Assembly: GCF_900105045.1 (NCBI RefSeq)
Contig: NZ_LT629739.1
Span: 682,001 to 746,000, forward strand
Direction of reading: 5' to 3'
Length of the DNA stretch: 64,000 nt
DNA from: Brevibacterium picturae
Lineage (GTDB): Bacteria; Actinomycetota; Actinomycetes; Actinomycetales; Brevibacteriaceae
The notes under the pieces are model-generated. The model was not told the DNA's origin. It searched no databases and saw nothing but the letters and a program-made list of their open reading frames with translations. This document shows, in pieces, positions 9,356-17,276 of this stretch (positions within the stretch are counted from its first letter, which is position 1; each line of letters begins with the position of its first letter). The translations under genes and the position numbers were made by a program.

Positions 9356-10840
9356 ATGTTCACGCACCCCGCGGATGACCCGGACCACCCCGATTATCGG
9401 GGCCCTGGTTCGTGGGCCCCGCTTCCGGGCATCACCACCGAGATCGATCGGTGGTGCCGGACTCTGCGTGACCTCGAACAGGCGGACAATGCCTGGGAGG
9501 CGCAGACGCGTATTCGGGCGCTCGAGGAGCTCGCATCGGCGACCGCAGCCGCTCAGGCGCGTGAGGCTGTCGTCTTCCATACGCATCGCCAACGCGAAGA
9601 CGCTGCCAATGACGTGCCCACACGCGAACAGGGAAAGTACGCCGGCAATGAGATCGCGCTGGCCAAGAGAGTCTCACCTTCGACGGGTCGCAAGTTCCTC
9701 TCGACCTCCAAGGCAGTGATCAACGATCTTCCCCACACCTATGAGGCCCTGGCCGCTGGTTCCATCTCCGAAGCCAAGGCTCGCATTATCGCCGATGAGA
9801 CGGCATGGCTCACGCCCGAAGAGCGTCTCTTCGTCGATGAAGAGCTCAAGGACCGTGCCTCTGTGGCCGGCAGTCGCCGGCTGCGGACCGAGGCCCGCTC
9901 TCTGGCGGCAAATGTGTCCTCCGACAATGCGCATGAGAGGGCCGAAGCGGCGAGCACAGGCCGACATGTGTCCTTGCAGGCGCTCAACAATGGCATGGCT
10001 CAGCTCAGCGCCACCCTGCCTCTGCAGCAGGCCGTCGCCGCCTATGAGAATCTGGAGGCCGCTGCCGCCGAGCGCAAGTTGGACGGCCTGGACTTCGATC
10101 GCACTCGCAACCAGCTGATGGCCGATGTGTTGGTGGAACGACTCACTGGGCAGGGCTCTGCCAGCGATGTGCCCACCGAAGTCCACGTCGTCATGGAAGC
10201 CGAGAGCCTCTTCTCAGACGGGCAGGTGCCGGCATGGATTCCGAGCTATGGACCGTTGCCCGTGAAAACAGCACGCAACTTCCTCGCCGCGAACCAGGCT
10301 CGAACCTTCATCCGCCGTATGTTCACATCACCGGATACCGGGCAACTGGTCGGCATGGATTCTCGACGGCGAACCTTCGGCGGCTTGCTGCGTCGAATGG
10401 TTGTCTTCCGCGACGATTTGTGTCGAACCCCGTGGTGTGACGCCCCGATCAGGCACGCCGATCACGTGGCTCCTGTTGCCGGTGGCGGCGAAACCACATG
10501 GTCAAACGCATCCGGACTGTGCGCGGCCTGCAACTATGCCAAGGAACATCCCGGTTGGAAGCACAAGGCGACTGTCGATGACCTCACTGTTTCCACCCCT
10601 ACCGGCGAAGAATACGAAACGGCCACTCCCCCGTTCGTCACCAAGTTCGGTGACCTCAAGCGAGATCAGCCCACACGAGATCACCCCTCACGAGGTCAAC
10701 CCAATCGGCGAAAGCCCGGCAATGACGATGGAGACGAGGAGCCACCGGCTGGTGAGACAGCCGACGATATCCTCGACTTCCCGGATCGGAGTCCTGCGGA
10801 GGAGCTTTTCGAGGACCTGATCCTCAGAGATACCGGGTGA
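9356..10840 (+). CDS. DUF222 and HNH endonuclease domain protein (13E12-like family)
   Basis: A 494-residue protein: an N-terminal helical DUF222 region (about 30-310) and a C-terminal HNH nuclease module. The module has C356 and C361, the HxDH stretch ending at H370, N384, C389 and C392, and H398, so the metal and catalytic residues look complete. A basic, repetitive tail with three 15-bp units follows (10661-10705). Actinobacterial genomes often carry several copies of this family; its role is unclear and homing or DNA-processing functions have been proposed. It sits alone between menF and menD, on menF's strand, which suggests insertion into the menaquinone island. Confidence 0.88.
   Translation: MFTHPADDPDHPDYRGPGSWAPLPGITTEIDRWCRTLRDLEQADNAWEAQTRIRALEELASATAAAQAREAVVFHTHRQREDAANDVPTREQGKYAGNEIALAKRVSPSTGRKFLSTSKAVINDLPHTYEALAAGSISEAKARIIADETAWLTPEERLFVDEELKDRASVAGSRRLRTEARSLAANVSSDNAHERAEAASTGRHVSLQALNNGMAQLSATLPLQQAVAAYENLEAAAAERKLDGLDFDRTRNQLMADVLVERLTGQGSASDVPTEVHVVMEAESLFSDGQVPAWIPSYGPLPVKTARNFLAANQARTFIRRMFTSPDTGQLVGMDSRRRTFGGLLRRMVVFRDDLCRTPWCDAPIRHADHVAPVAGGGETTWSNASGLCAACNYAKEHPGWKHKATVDDLTVSTPTGEEYETATPPFVTKFGDLKRDQPTRDHPSRGQPNRRKPGNDDGDEEPPAGETADDILDFPDRSPAEELFEDLILRDTG
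10661..10705 (+). repeat. Three 15-bp units in the HNH protein tail
   Basis: Units start at 10661, 10676 and 10691 with CGAGATCA or CGAGGTCA and encode RDQPT, RDHPS and RGQPN. The tail is hydrophilic and basic. Confidence 0.75.
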
Positions 10841-10904
10841 CGAATCTCTGCGTCTCCTGTGGCGCCGGGCTTACCCGAGCACCCGGCATACCCGAGCGCC
10901 GCGT

Positions 10905-12656
10905 TCACGCAAGATCAACTTCGATGATCTTGCGATGTGTGCCCTGGCGATCGCTCCGGTCCTTCTCGAACTCTGCCTCGAACTCTGCGACGAAGTCATC
11001 CAACTCGCTCACTTCTGCGTACCCCCACCCGTACGCGTTGGCGAGATCCCTGAAATCTCGACCGTGGGGAACGGTGAAGTATCTTTCGAGGTACGGCGCC
11101 ACGTGATCCTGTGAGTGCTCGAGGCCCGAAAAGATCGCGCCCCCGTCGTCGTTGAGAGCGACGATGAGCACCTCCCCCTGCACTTCGGCACTGGGATTGA
11201 GCAGACCGCCCACGTCGTGGAGCATTGCGACATCACCGATGACCAGCACAACCTGCTCGTCGAGAGCGAGCGAGATTCCAGTGGCCGTCGAGATGAGACC
11301 ATCGATGCCGGCCAGGCCGCGAGAGGCATGGATGTGCGCCCGAATGTCGTTGGCGTCGCTGAGATAGCGGATCGTGTTCGAGCTGGCAGCGAAGAGATTG
11401 ATCGCACTGCCGGCCAAATATTCGGTGATCGCTCGTGCAAGTGTCTGCTTGGGCAGGGGCTGCTTGGGCAGAGGCTGCGTCGCGGTCAAAGGCCGACGGT
11501 CACGCCGCGAGTCGGCAACGACAGCTTCGCCCACCCCCACCCACTCATCGCGCCAGGCCATAGCATCAGCCGTCTCCGCCCCCTCATCGGCAGACGCAGA
11601 GAGCGCGACTGCATCGACATCATCAGGCAGGCGTTGAATCAATATTTCCGGGTCCGCAAGAAGTGCCGCCACAGGTCTGGTCAGAGTCGGCTTTCCGTGC
11701 ACAATCACAGAGCGGATCGCCGAGCGCAGACTTTCACAATCGGCAAGCACACGAGCATGTGCCGGAACAAGTGTGTGCGAGGCTCGCAGTTCGAACGCCA
11801 GTGGGCTCGATGGTTCAGCCAAGACCGGAGTGGCGTACTCCTCGGCCAACGCAGACAGCGAATCGGCCGAGTGGCCACCAGCGTCTCCGGCAACGATGAC
11901 CGTGCCCGGAAGAATCCGGACCGAGACGGTTCGTTCAGCGGCAGGCGCGTTGCCCGTCGTACTCGCGGACTTCGCCGCCAGCGTCTGAACGTCAGTCTTC
12001 CACTGGGCAAGCTCGTCGACCGTTGGCACGAGCGGCACATCGAATTGGACGTTGAACTGGACAGGTCCGGATTCGTCCCCGAGGCCGAGCGTGTCCTGAC
12101 CTGCGCCCAACGACCGGGCAACCGCCTCGGCGATCAGATCCTCTGCATCGGCACTTCCGGCGGGCACATCGAATCGGGCACGCACATCGCTGAGCACCTG
12201 CGACTGATCATCGATCGTCTGATTCGCACCCGTCCCCCGCAGTCGAGCGGGTCGATCTGCTGTGATCGCAATGAGCGGAAGATGCCCGTACGAGGCTTCG
12301 AGCACCGCAGGATGCAGGTTCGCCACAGCCGAACCGGAGGTCGTCACCAGCGCAACGGCGCCACTCCCCGCAGCACCGGCGCCACCATCGCCAGCATTGC
12401 CACCATCGGCACCAGCACTCTGCTTCGCGCGCAGACCCCGTGCCAGTCCCAGTGCCAGGAACCCTGCATCACGCTCATCGATGCGCACATGGGTACGGAT
12501 CACCCCCGCCTCGGCGAGGGGGGCGAGCGCATAGATCAACGGTGCCGACCGGGACCCGGGCGCGATGACGACCTCGGTGACTCCGGACGAAGCCACCCCA
12601 CGGGCAATCTGCTGCGCCACTGCGCTCGAATTCAACATCACCTCATATTCAACCAC
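10905..12656 (-). CDS. menD: SEPHCHC synthase (2-succinyl-5-enolpyruvyl-6-hydroxy-3-cyclohexene-1-carboxylate synthase)
   Basis: A thiamine-diphosphate enzyme of up to 583 residues that joins isochorismate and 2-oxoglutarate. The N-terminal PYR domain begins NSSAVAQQIARGVASSGV and carries VIAPGSRSAPL, the MenD motif. The C-terminal ThDP domain carries VIGDVAMLHDVGGLLNP and LNDDGGAIFSGLEH. Two starts are possible. The GTG at 12656 has AGGTGG shortly upstream, while the ATG at 12638 gives the more usual N-terminus but has a Shine-Dalgarno almost touching it. A glycine/alanine-rich insert near residue 85 looks like a species-specific loop. It is divergent from the esterase gene. Confidence 0.92.
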   Translation of the reverse strand: MVEYEVMLNSSAVAQQIARGVASSGVTEVVIAPGSRSAPLIYALAPLAEAGVIRTHVRIDERDAGFLALGLARGLRAKQSAGADGGNAGDGGAGAAGSGAVALVTTSGSAVANLHPAVLEASYGHLPLIAITADRPARLRGTGANQTIDDQSQVLSDVRARFDVPAGSADAEDLIAEAVARSLGAGQDTLGLGDESGPVQFNVQFDVPLVPTVDELAQWKTDVQTLAAKSASTTGNAPAAERTVSVRILPGTVIVAGDAGGHSADSLSALAEEYATPVLAEPSSPLAFELRASHTLVPAHARVLADCESLRSAIRSVIVHGKPTLTRPVAALLADPEILIQRLPDDVDAVALSASADEGAETADAMAWRDEWVGVGEAVVADSRRDRRPLTATQPLPKQPLPKQTLARAITEYLAGSAINLFAASSNTIRYLSDANDIRAHIHASRGLAGIDGLISTATGISLALDEQVVLVIGDVAMLHDVGGLLNPSAEVQGEVLIVALNDDGGAIFSGLEHSQDHVAPYLERYFTVPHGRDFRDLANAYGWGYAEVSELDDFVAEFEAEFEKDRSDRQGTHRKIIEVDLA

Positions 12657-12685
12657 TAACCCACCTGCGGTTCACATTAACTCTC

Positions 12686-12691
12686 TACGGT
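12686..12691 (+). promoter_or_regulatory. Possible -10 box of a leaderless esterase promoter
   Basis: TACGGT ends six bases before the ATG at 12698. The 41-bp gap to divergent menD leaves little room for a leader. Confidence 0.35.
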
Positions 12692-12697
12692 TGACCC

Positions 12698-14257
12698 ATG
12701 CGCCGATCGATTCTCTTCGCGGTTGGGGCGCGTGCGATCCGTTCGCTGACCGCTGCCCGCTCTCACAGAGGACGTTTCCCAACCCTCGACCAGAACAGCT
12801 CGTTCCTCGGTCCCGAGCCACGCGGAAAGGACGCGAGGAAGTGGCACATCCGCGATAAACGCAAGCTGTCGAACCGGCTGCGGGAGTTCTTCATCTACTC
12901 TCCCGCGCTGGGTCGCACCGTTGGTGTGCGCGTGCTGCTGCCCGGAATTCCACAGGAGGTCAGCCCGGTCATCCACCTCTATCACGGTGGTGGCGACGAT
13001 TTCCGATCGTGGACGGACTTCGGTGCGGCCGAGGAGCTCACACTCGACTCGCCCTACCTGGTCGTCATGCCCGATGCGGGAGCAGGAACCTACTCTCGGG
13101 TGGCGGTCGGCAGTGCGGTCCATGACTGGCCGACCTTCCACACCAAGGAGATCCCAGAATTCCTGCGCAAGAACTACTCGGTGGACTTCGCGCCGGAGAA
13201 CCAGCTCCTGGCGGGACTGTCCATGGGCGGATACGGGGCGATGAAGTATGCCGCCTGGCACCCGGACCGCTACAGTTGGGCGGCGGCCTTCTCCTCCCCA
13301 CTCGACCCCTTGGCTGCGATACCGGCATTCGACATCATCGCCATGCGGGAGGGCGCGAAGTCGATGACCCTGTTCGGTGATCCCGTTGCCGACCGCAGCG
13401 AATGGATCGCCAACTCTCCCTACGGCCTGGCGGAGAACCTGCAGGGCCTGAACCTGTGGCTCAGTGCCGGCTCCGGCAGCCTCGAAGAGTCAAAGGATCG
13501 CGACCTCCTCGAATCAATGGTCAACCAGCAGGGTGAACGATTCTCCGCGCGGCTGAATGCGCTGGGCATCCGACACTCGTGGTTCCCTCGCACCACAGGC
13601 CTGCACAACTGGACCAGCTGGGAACGAGAGTTGGGAGCTTGGCTGAAGACCCTGCGTCGCCAACGCGACTACGCCAGCTCCGACAACCGCAGCGCCGAGC
13701 GTCGAGGTGCCAATCTCGATGATCGCAGAGGGAACAGTTCCGACGGCCGCCGAGGCGGTCCCCGCGTCGCCGACGGTGGTGAGTTCTCGTATCTGACAGG
13801 TCATGCCCTCTTCGATATTCACGGGTGGCGAGTCGAGATTTCGCGACGGCGCGCCCAGATCGTGTGTTTCGGCTCCGTCAGCACGGCAGGCTTCTCCCTG
13901 ACCGGCACCGGAAGCTTCCGGGTACGCACACCTGGCCTGTACGAACCCGGTCGCCGCTATGACATCTCCGTCGTCGGACTCACCGGCACGAACGACTATC
14001 CGCAGCGAGCCGACAAGAAGGGGCGTCTGACATTCACCGGTCGACTGGCTGCGGCCATGCACGACCCGATCATCCCCGGCAAGCGCACCCAGCACTTCAC
14101 GACGGTGGGTCAGTCCGAGGTCACGACGGTTCGCATCGCGTCAGCGCCGGATGACTCGCCCCCCGCACGTCCCCAACGCTCGAGTCCTCGAGGCGCAGAC
14201 TGCAGAGGCGCAAGCCGGCCCGACGCAAGCCGGCCCGACGCAGGCCGGAGCGACTGA
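12698..14257 (+). CDS. Esterase-family alpha/beta hydrolase with extra C-terminal domain
   Basis: A 519-residue protein. Residues about 55-320 form an esterase D/antigen 85-like alpha/beta hydrolase with the oxyanion stretch YHGGGDDFRSW (95-105), the nucleophile elbow GLSMGG (173-178, Ser175) and a probable catalytic His in GLHNWTSW. A basic linker of about 40 residues leads to a second domain of roughly 110 residues that I do not recognise, then three ASRPD-type pentapeptides. There is no clear signal peptide. It lies between menD and menC, but the size, fold subgroup and N-terminus do not fit MenH. The substrate is unknown. Confidence 0.75.
   Translation: MRRSILFAVGARAIRSLTAARSHRGRFPTLDQNSSFLGPEPRGKDARKWHIRDKRKLSNRLREFFIYSPALGRTVGVRVLLPGIPQEVSPVIHLYHGGGDDFRSWTDFGAAEELTLDSPYLVVMPDAGAGTYSRVAVGSAVHDWPTFHTKEIPEFLRKNYSVDFAPENQLLAGLSMGGYGAMKYAAWHPDRYSWAAAFSSPLDPLAAIPAFDIIAMREGAKSMTLFGDPVADRSEWIANSPYGLAENLQGLNLWLSAGSGSLEESKDRDLLESMVNQQGERFSARLNALGIRHSWFPRTTGLHNWTSWERELGAWLKTLRRQRDYASSDNRSAERRGANLDDRRGNSSDGRRGGPRVADGGEFSYLTGHALFDIHGWRVEISRRRAQIVCFGSVSTAGFSLTGTGSFRVRTPGLYEPGRRYDISVVGLTGTNDYPQRADKKGRLTFTGRLAAAMHDPIIPGKRTQHFTTVGQSEVTTVRIASAPDDSPPARPQRSSPRGADCRGASRPDASRPDAGRSD
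14210..14254 (+). repeat. Three 15-bp tandem units ending at the esterase stop codon
   Basis: GCAAGCCGGCCCGAC occurs twice (14210, 14225), followed by a diverged copy at 14240. The TGA stop follows immediately at 14255. Confidence 0.85.
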
Positions 14258-14330
14258 CAAGACATTCTGAACCGCCGATGTGTCCGATTCGGCACATGAT
14301 CGCACCGAAACTCAACCTGACACTGTTTGT

Positions 14331-14396
14331 GGTTATACCGACACCACAGTTATACCGACACGGCTTATGGTGGGACCGACACAGCTTATGGTGATG
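14331..14396 (+). repeat. Short direct repeats upstream of the lipoprotein gene
   Basis: GTTATACCGACAC appears twice (from 14332 and 14349), merging into two 21-bp units, CCGACACGGCTTATGGTG and CCGACACAGCTTATGGTG (14355, 14376). They lie 65-130 bp before the lipoprotein start. Confidence 0.7.
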
Positions 14397-14460
14397 ACGG
14401 TCGCAATGCCGTGACAGTCATCCCTCCTACTGATTGAACGCTGACTTCGAAAGGTCACCC

Positions 14461-15171
14461 ATGAAACGCGTACTCCCAGCCCTCGCTCTCATCGCCGGAC
14501 TCAGCCTGGCCGGCTGTACGGGAAATGATCCCCAGGACGACAAGGCAGAGAACGGTTCCACCGCCCAACCCACCTCAGAAGAGACACCCAAGGCCACTCA
14601 GCTCGACAAGGATCAGCTCACAGAGATCATCGAATCCACCGATGTCGACGGACAGTCGTACACAACCTTCGACATGTCCGCGGCATCGGGCAGCGACGCG
14701 GTCAAAGTACTCGAAACCTCCGAGTTCGAACCCGCCAAATGCAAGAACCTCTCGATGGCGGCCCTCAACGTCGCCCAGCAGAGCAAGGGAAACACCGTCG
14801 GCGGAATCTCGTCCGACAACACCTTGAGCGTGGCGCTCATGAGCTTCTCCGACGATGATGCCGCCGATTCACAGCTGAAGAGCTCCACCAAGATCACCGA
14901 GGAGTGCAAGGACGTCACGGTCAAATCTCAGGGCATCGAGATGAATATGTCCTACGAAACCTTTGATGCCGCAGTCCCCAGTGCCGACGAAACCGTCGGC
15001 GTCCGCGCCAAGATCAGCGCCGGTGGTCAGACGGTCCTCAACGCGGACACAGTCACCGGCCGAGTCGGGAACAACATCGTCACCGCGGCCAATGTCGCCG
15101 ACACCGATGATGAGAAGTCAGTGCCCGAAACCGCCGAGGCGTTCGTCGACGCCGTCAAGAACGCCGGCTGA
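14461..15171 (+). CDS. Putative lipoprotein of unknown function
   Basis: A 236-residue secreted protein with a short basic N-terminus, a hydrophobic stretch and the lipobox LAGC, so Cys19 should be lipidated and anchored to the outer face of the membrane. Residues 20-50 are an acidic, Ser/Thr-rich linker. The remaining soluble domain has two cysteines (in AKCKNLS and EECKDV) that could form a disulfide. The ATG at 14461 with AAAGG upstream is preferred to a TTG 27 bp earlier because only it gives a proper signal peptide. I recognise no family. It converges with menC. Confidence 0.8.
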   Translation: MKRVLPALALIAGLSLAGCTGNDPQDDKAENGSTAQPTSEETPKATQLDKDQLTEIIESTDVDGQSYTTFDMSAASGSDAVKVLETSEFEPAKCKNLSMAALNVAQQSKGNTVGGISSDNTLSVALMSFSDDDAADSQLKSSTKITEECKDVTVKSQGIEMNMSYETFDAAVPSADETVGVRAKISAGGQTVLNADTVTGRVGNNIVTAANVADTDDEKSVPETAEAFVDAVKNAG

Positions 15172-15200
15172 GCAGACTCAAGAACGCCGGCTGAGCAGAC
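15155..15200 (+). repeat. 23-bp perfect tandem duplication across the lipoprotein stop codon
   Basis: TCAAGAACGCCGGCTGAGC plus AGAC occurs at 15155-15177 and identically at 15178-15200. The first copy contains the lipoprotein stop (15169-15171), and the second ends one base before the menC stop, so the duplication fills the convergent gap. Confidence 0.95.
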
Positions 15201-16301
15201 TCACGACATTGAACTGAGCAGCGTCGGCCGCAGTACTCTCCAGCACTCCTGCAGCCGTGTCGACCACCAGTCGAATCGTCCCCGATCCACCGCCAGCCCC
15301 TTCAGGCGCCGTGGGTCCGGGACGATTCGAGTGACCGGGATCTGCCCGTCAACGGGGCTCAGGTTCTGATCCGTGCTCACCACATCCTCGGCGAAGAGTC
15401 GCGCCGTACCCAAACCGCACGCCGGCTTCTCGCCGAGGATCTCCCGGCTTCGCTGTGTGCTCGGCAACGTGGCAGCCAACTGAGCACCGGCAGCCAGCCC
15501 AACCGAGGACTCCAACGCCGACGACACCACAGCCGGCAGACCGCAGGCTTCGAGCACCGACCGTGCGGCAGCGACCCCGCCCAGCGGCTGGACCTTGACG
15601 ATGACAACCTCGGCGGCGCCCAATTCCGCCACGCGGAGGGGGTCCTCGGCCTTTCGGATCGATTCGTCTGCAGCCAGGACCACCGGCACTCCCCGATCCG
15701 AGAGCTGCTCGCGCAGCCGAGCCATGTCCTCGACTGCTGCGACAGGCTGCTCGAAGTACTGCAGGTCGAAGGACGCGAATTCGGTGCAGGCGGTCAGCGC
15801 GTCGGGCAGCGCATACCCGGCATTCGCATCGAGTCGCAGCGTCGTCGTGGGAGACAACCGCCGGAATTCCCGCAGCCGCTCCAGATCCTCGGGTAGGGAA
15901 GCGATCCCGTGTTCGGCGACCTTCGCCTTGACCGTATCAACAGGCCCGTAGCGGGCAAGGAGCGATCCGACCTCAGATGTCGCGCATGCCGGCAGGGTCG
16001 CATTGACCGCGACAGACTCACCGACAGGCCGGTGAGCAGACTGGTCGACGGCCGCAGATCCAGCCTCGGCTGCCCCCGGCAGCAGCCCAGCGAACTCGAG
16101 CGCGGCCCGCAGCCAGCGCGAGGACTCACCTGCATCGTATTCAGTGAATGGAGAGAATTCAGTCCATCCACCGGGACCTTCGAAGAGCATGACCTCTCGC
16201 TCCGTGATTGACCGGAAGCGGGTGACCATGGGGAGAGCGAGAACGTGGAAATTCGGCACGAGTTCGGTGATCGACTCAGGAATCTGCTGCGTATCAGCCA
16301 T
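15201..16301 (-). CDS. menC: o-Succinylbenzoate synthase
   Basis: A 366-residue enolase-superfamily enzyme that dehydrates SHCHC to o-succinylbenzoate. The catalytic KxK lysines are in VKAKV, and the metal ligands are in LDANAGY, YFEQP and LAADES, followed by VIVKVQPLGG with the second general-base lysine. The ATG at 16301 has TATGGT six bases upstream and no Shine-Dalgarno, so it is probably leaderless. It is divergent from menB across only 44 bp. A C-terminal tail of about 40 residues extends beyond the barrel. Confidence 0.92.
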   Translation of the reverse strand: MADTQQIPESITELVPNFHVLALPMVTRFRSITEREVMLFEGPGGWTEFSPFTEYDAGESSRWLRAALEFAGLLPGAAEAGSAAVDQSAHRPVGESVAVNATLPACATSEVGSLLARYGPVDTVKAKVAEHGIASLPEDLERLREFRRLSPTTTLRLDANAGYALPDALTACTEFASFDLQYFEQPVAAVEDMARLREQLSDRGVPVVLAADESIRKAEDPLRVAELGAAEVVIVKVQPLGGVAAARSVLEACGLPAVVSSALESSVGLAAGAQLAATLPSTQRSREILGEKPACGLGTARLFAEDVVSTDQNLSPVDGQIPVTRIVPDPRRLKGLAVDRGRFDWWSTRLQECWRVLRPTLLSSMS

Positions 16302-16307
16302 GGGCCA

Positions 16308-16313
16308 ACCATA
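16308..16313 (-). promoter_or_regulatory. -10 box of a leaderless menC promoter
   Basis: On the minus strand TATGGT ends six bases before the menC ATG. It occupies the position where the menB -35 element should lie, so the two promoters overlap face to face. Confidence 0.5.
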
Positions 16314-16332
16314 GCGGTCGGGCGACAGGCGA

Positions 16333-16338
16333 TAGGCT
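16333..16338 (+). promoter_or_regulatory. -10 box of a leaderless menB promoter
   Basis: TAGGCT ends seven bases before the menB ATG. No separate ribosome-binding leader fits in the gap. Confidence 0.5.
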
Positions 16339-16345
16339 GGGGGCC

Positions 16346-17263
16346 ATGACGGTTTCTGAAATCTTTGACCCCTCCCAGTGGCGCGAAGTCTCCGGATTCG
16401 ACTTCACCGACATCACCTACCACCGCGCGGTCAAGCCCGACGGCACCGACCTGGGTTGCGTACGTATCGCCTTCGACCGTCCCGATACCCGCAACGCCTT
16501 CCGCCCCCACACCGTCGACGAACTCTATCGAGCCCTCGACCACGCCCGCCAGACCTCGGACGTCGGCGCGGTCCTGCTCACGGGCAACGGTCCCAGTTCA
16601 CGCGATGGCGGCTGGGCCTTCTGCTCCGGCGGTGACCAGCGCATCCGTGGCCGCTCCGGCTACCAGTACGCCGCCGGCGAGACCCGCGAATCCGTGGATC
16701 CGGCCCGTGCCGGTCGTCTCCACATCCTCGAGGTTCAACGACTCATCCGCACCATGCCCAAGGTCGTCATCGCCGTCGTCCCCGGCTGGGCGGCCGGGGG
16801 CGGACACAGCCTCCACGTCGTCTGCGACATCACCATCGCCTCACGCCAGCATGCGAAGTTCAAACAGACCGATGCCGACGTCGGCTCATACGACGCCGGC
16901 TACGGCTCTGCTTACCTCGCGAAGATGGTCGGTCAGAAGAAGGCCCGAGAGATCTTCTTCCTCGGCCGCACCTACTCGGCCCAGGACATGGCCGACATGG
17001 GTGCAGTCAACGAGGTCGTGGACCATGCGGACCTCGAGACCGCGGCGATGACCATGGCCACGGAGATCCTCGGCAAGTCCCCCAACGCCCAGCGGATGCT
17101 GAAGTTCGCGTTCAACCTCGTCGACGACGGCCTCATGGGCCAGCAGGTCTTCGCAGGTGAGGCCACTCGTCTGGGCTACATGACCGACGAAGCCGTCGAG
17201 GGCCGCGACTCCTTCCTGGAAAAGCGCGACCCCGACTGGTCCCCCTACCCCTGGTACTACTGA
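16346..17263 (+). CDS. menB: 1,4-Dihydroxy-2-naphthoyl-CoA synthase
   Basis: A 305-residue crotonase-fold enzyme that closes the second ring of the naphthoquinone. Diagnostic MenB features are the flexible loop GDQRIRGRSGYQY, the oxyanion region AGGGHSLHVVCD, DVGSYDAGYGSAYLAK, and the C-terminal PDWSPYPWYY ending. Length and motifs are canonical. It begins a menB-menE-menA series on the plus strand, with 13 bp to menE. It probably starts from a leaderless transcript facing menC. Confidence 0.96.
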   Translation: MTVSEIFDPSQWREVSGFDFTDITYHRAVKPDGTDLGCVRIAFDRPDTRNAFRPHTVDELYRALDHARQTSDVGAVLLTGNGPSSRDGGWAFCSGGDQRIRGRSGYQYAAGETRESVDPARAGRLHILEVQRLIRTMPKVVIAVVPGWAAGGGHSLHVVCDITIASRQHAKFKQTDADVGSYDAGYGSAYLAKMVGQKKAREIFFLGRTYSAQDMADMGAVNEVVDHADLETAAMTMATEILGKSPNAQRMLKFAFNLVDDGLMGQQVFAGEATRLGYMTDEAVEGRDSFLEKRDPDWSPYPWYY

Positions 17264-17276
17264 GCGCGACCGCTCC

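Noticed and set aside
10864-10887. GCCGGG/CCCGGC hairpin between the HNH gene and menD as a terminator
   Set aside because: The stem is only 6 bp with a 12-nt loop and no T run; it is expected by chance in such GC-rich DNA.
11115-12659. Long open frame (514 codons) on the plus strand opposite menD
   Set aside because: It is an antisense shadow of a high-GC gene. menD has full catalytic motifs and the shadow has arginine-rich, non-protein-like composition.
12698-14257. MenH (SHCHC synthase)
   Set aside because: It is about twice the size, belongs to the esterase D/antigen 85-like group, and lacks MenH-like sequence; position alone is not enough.
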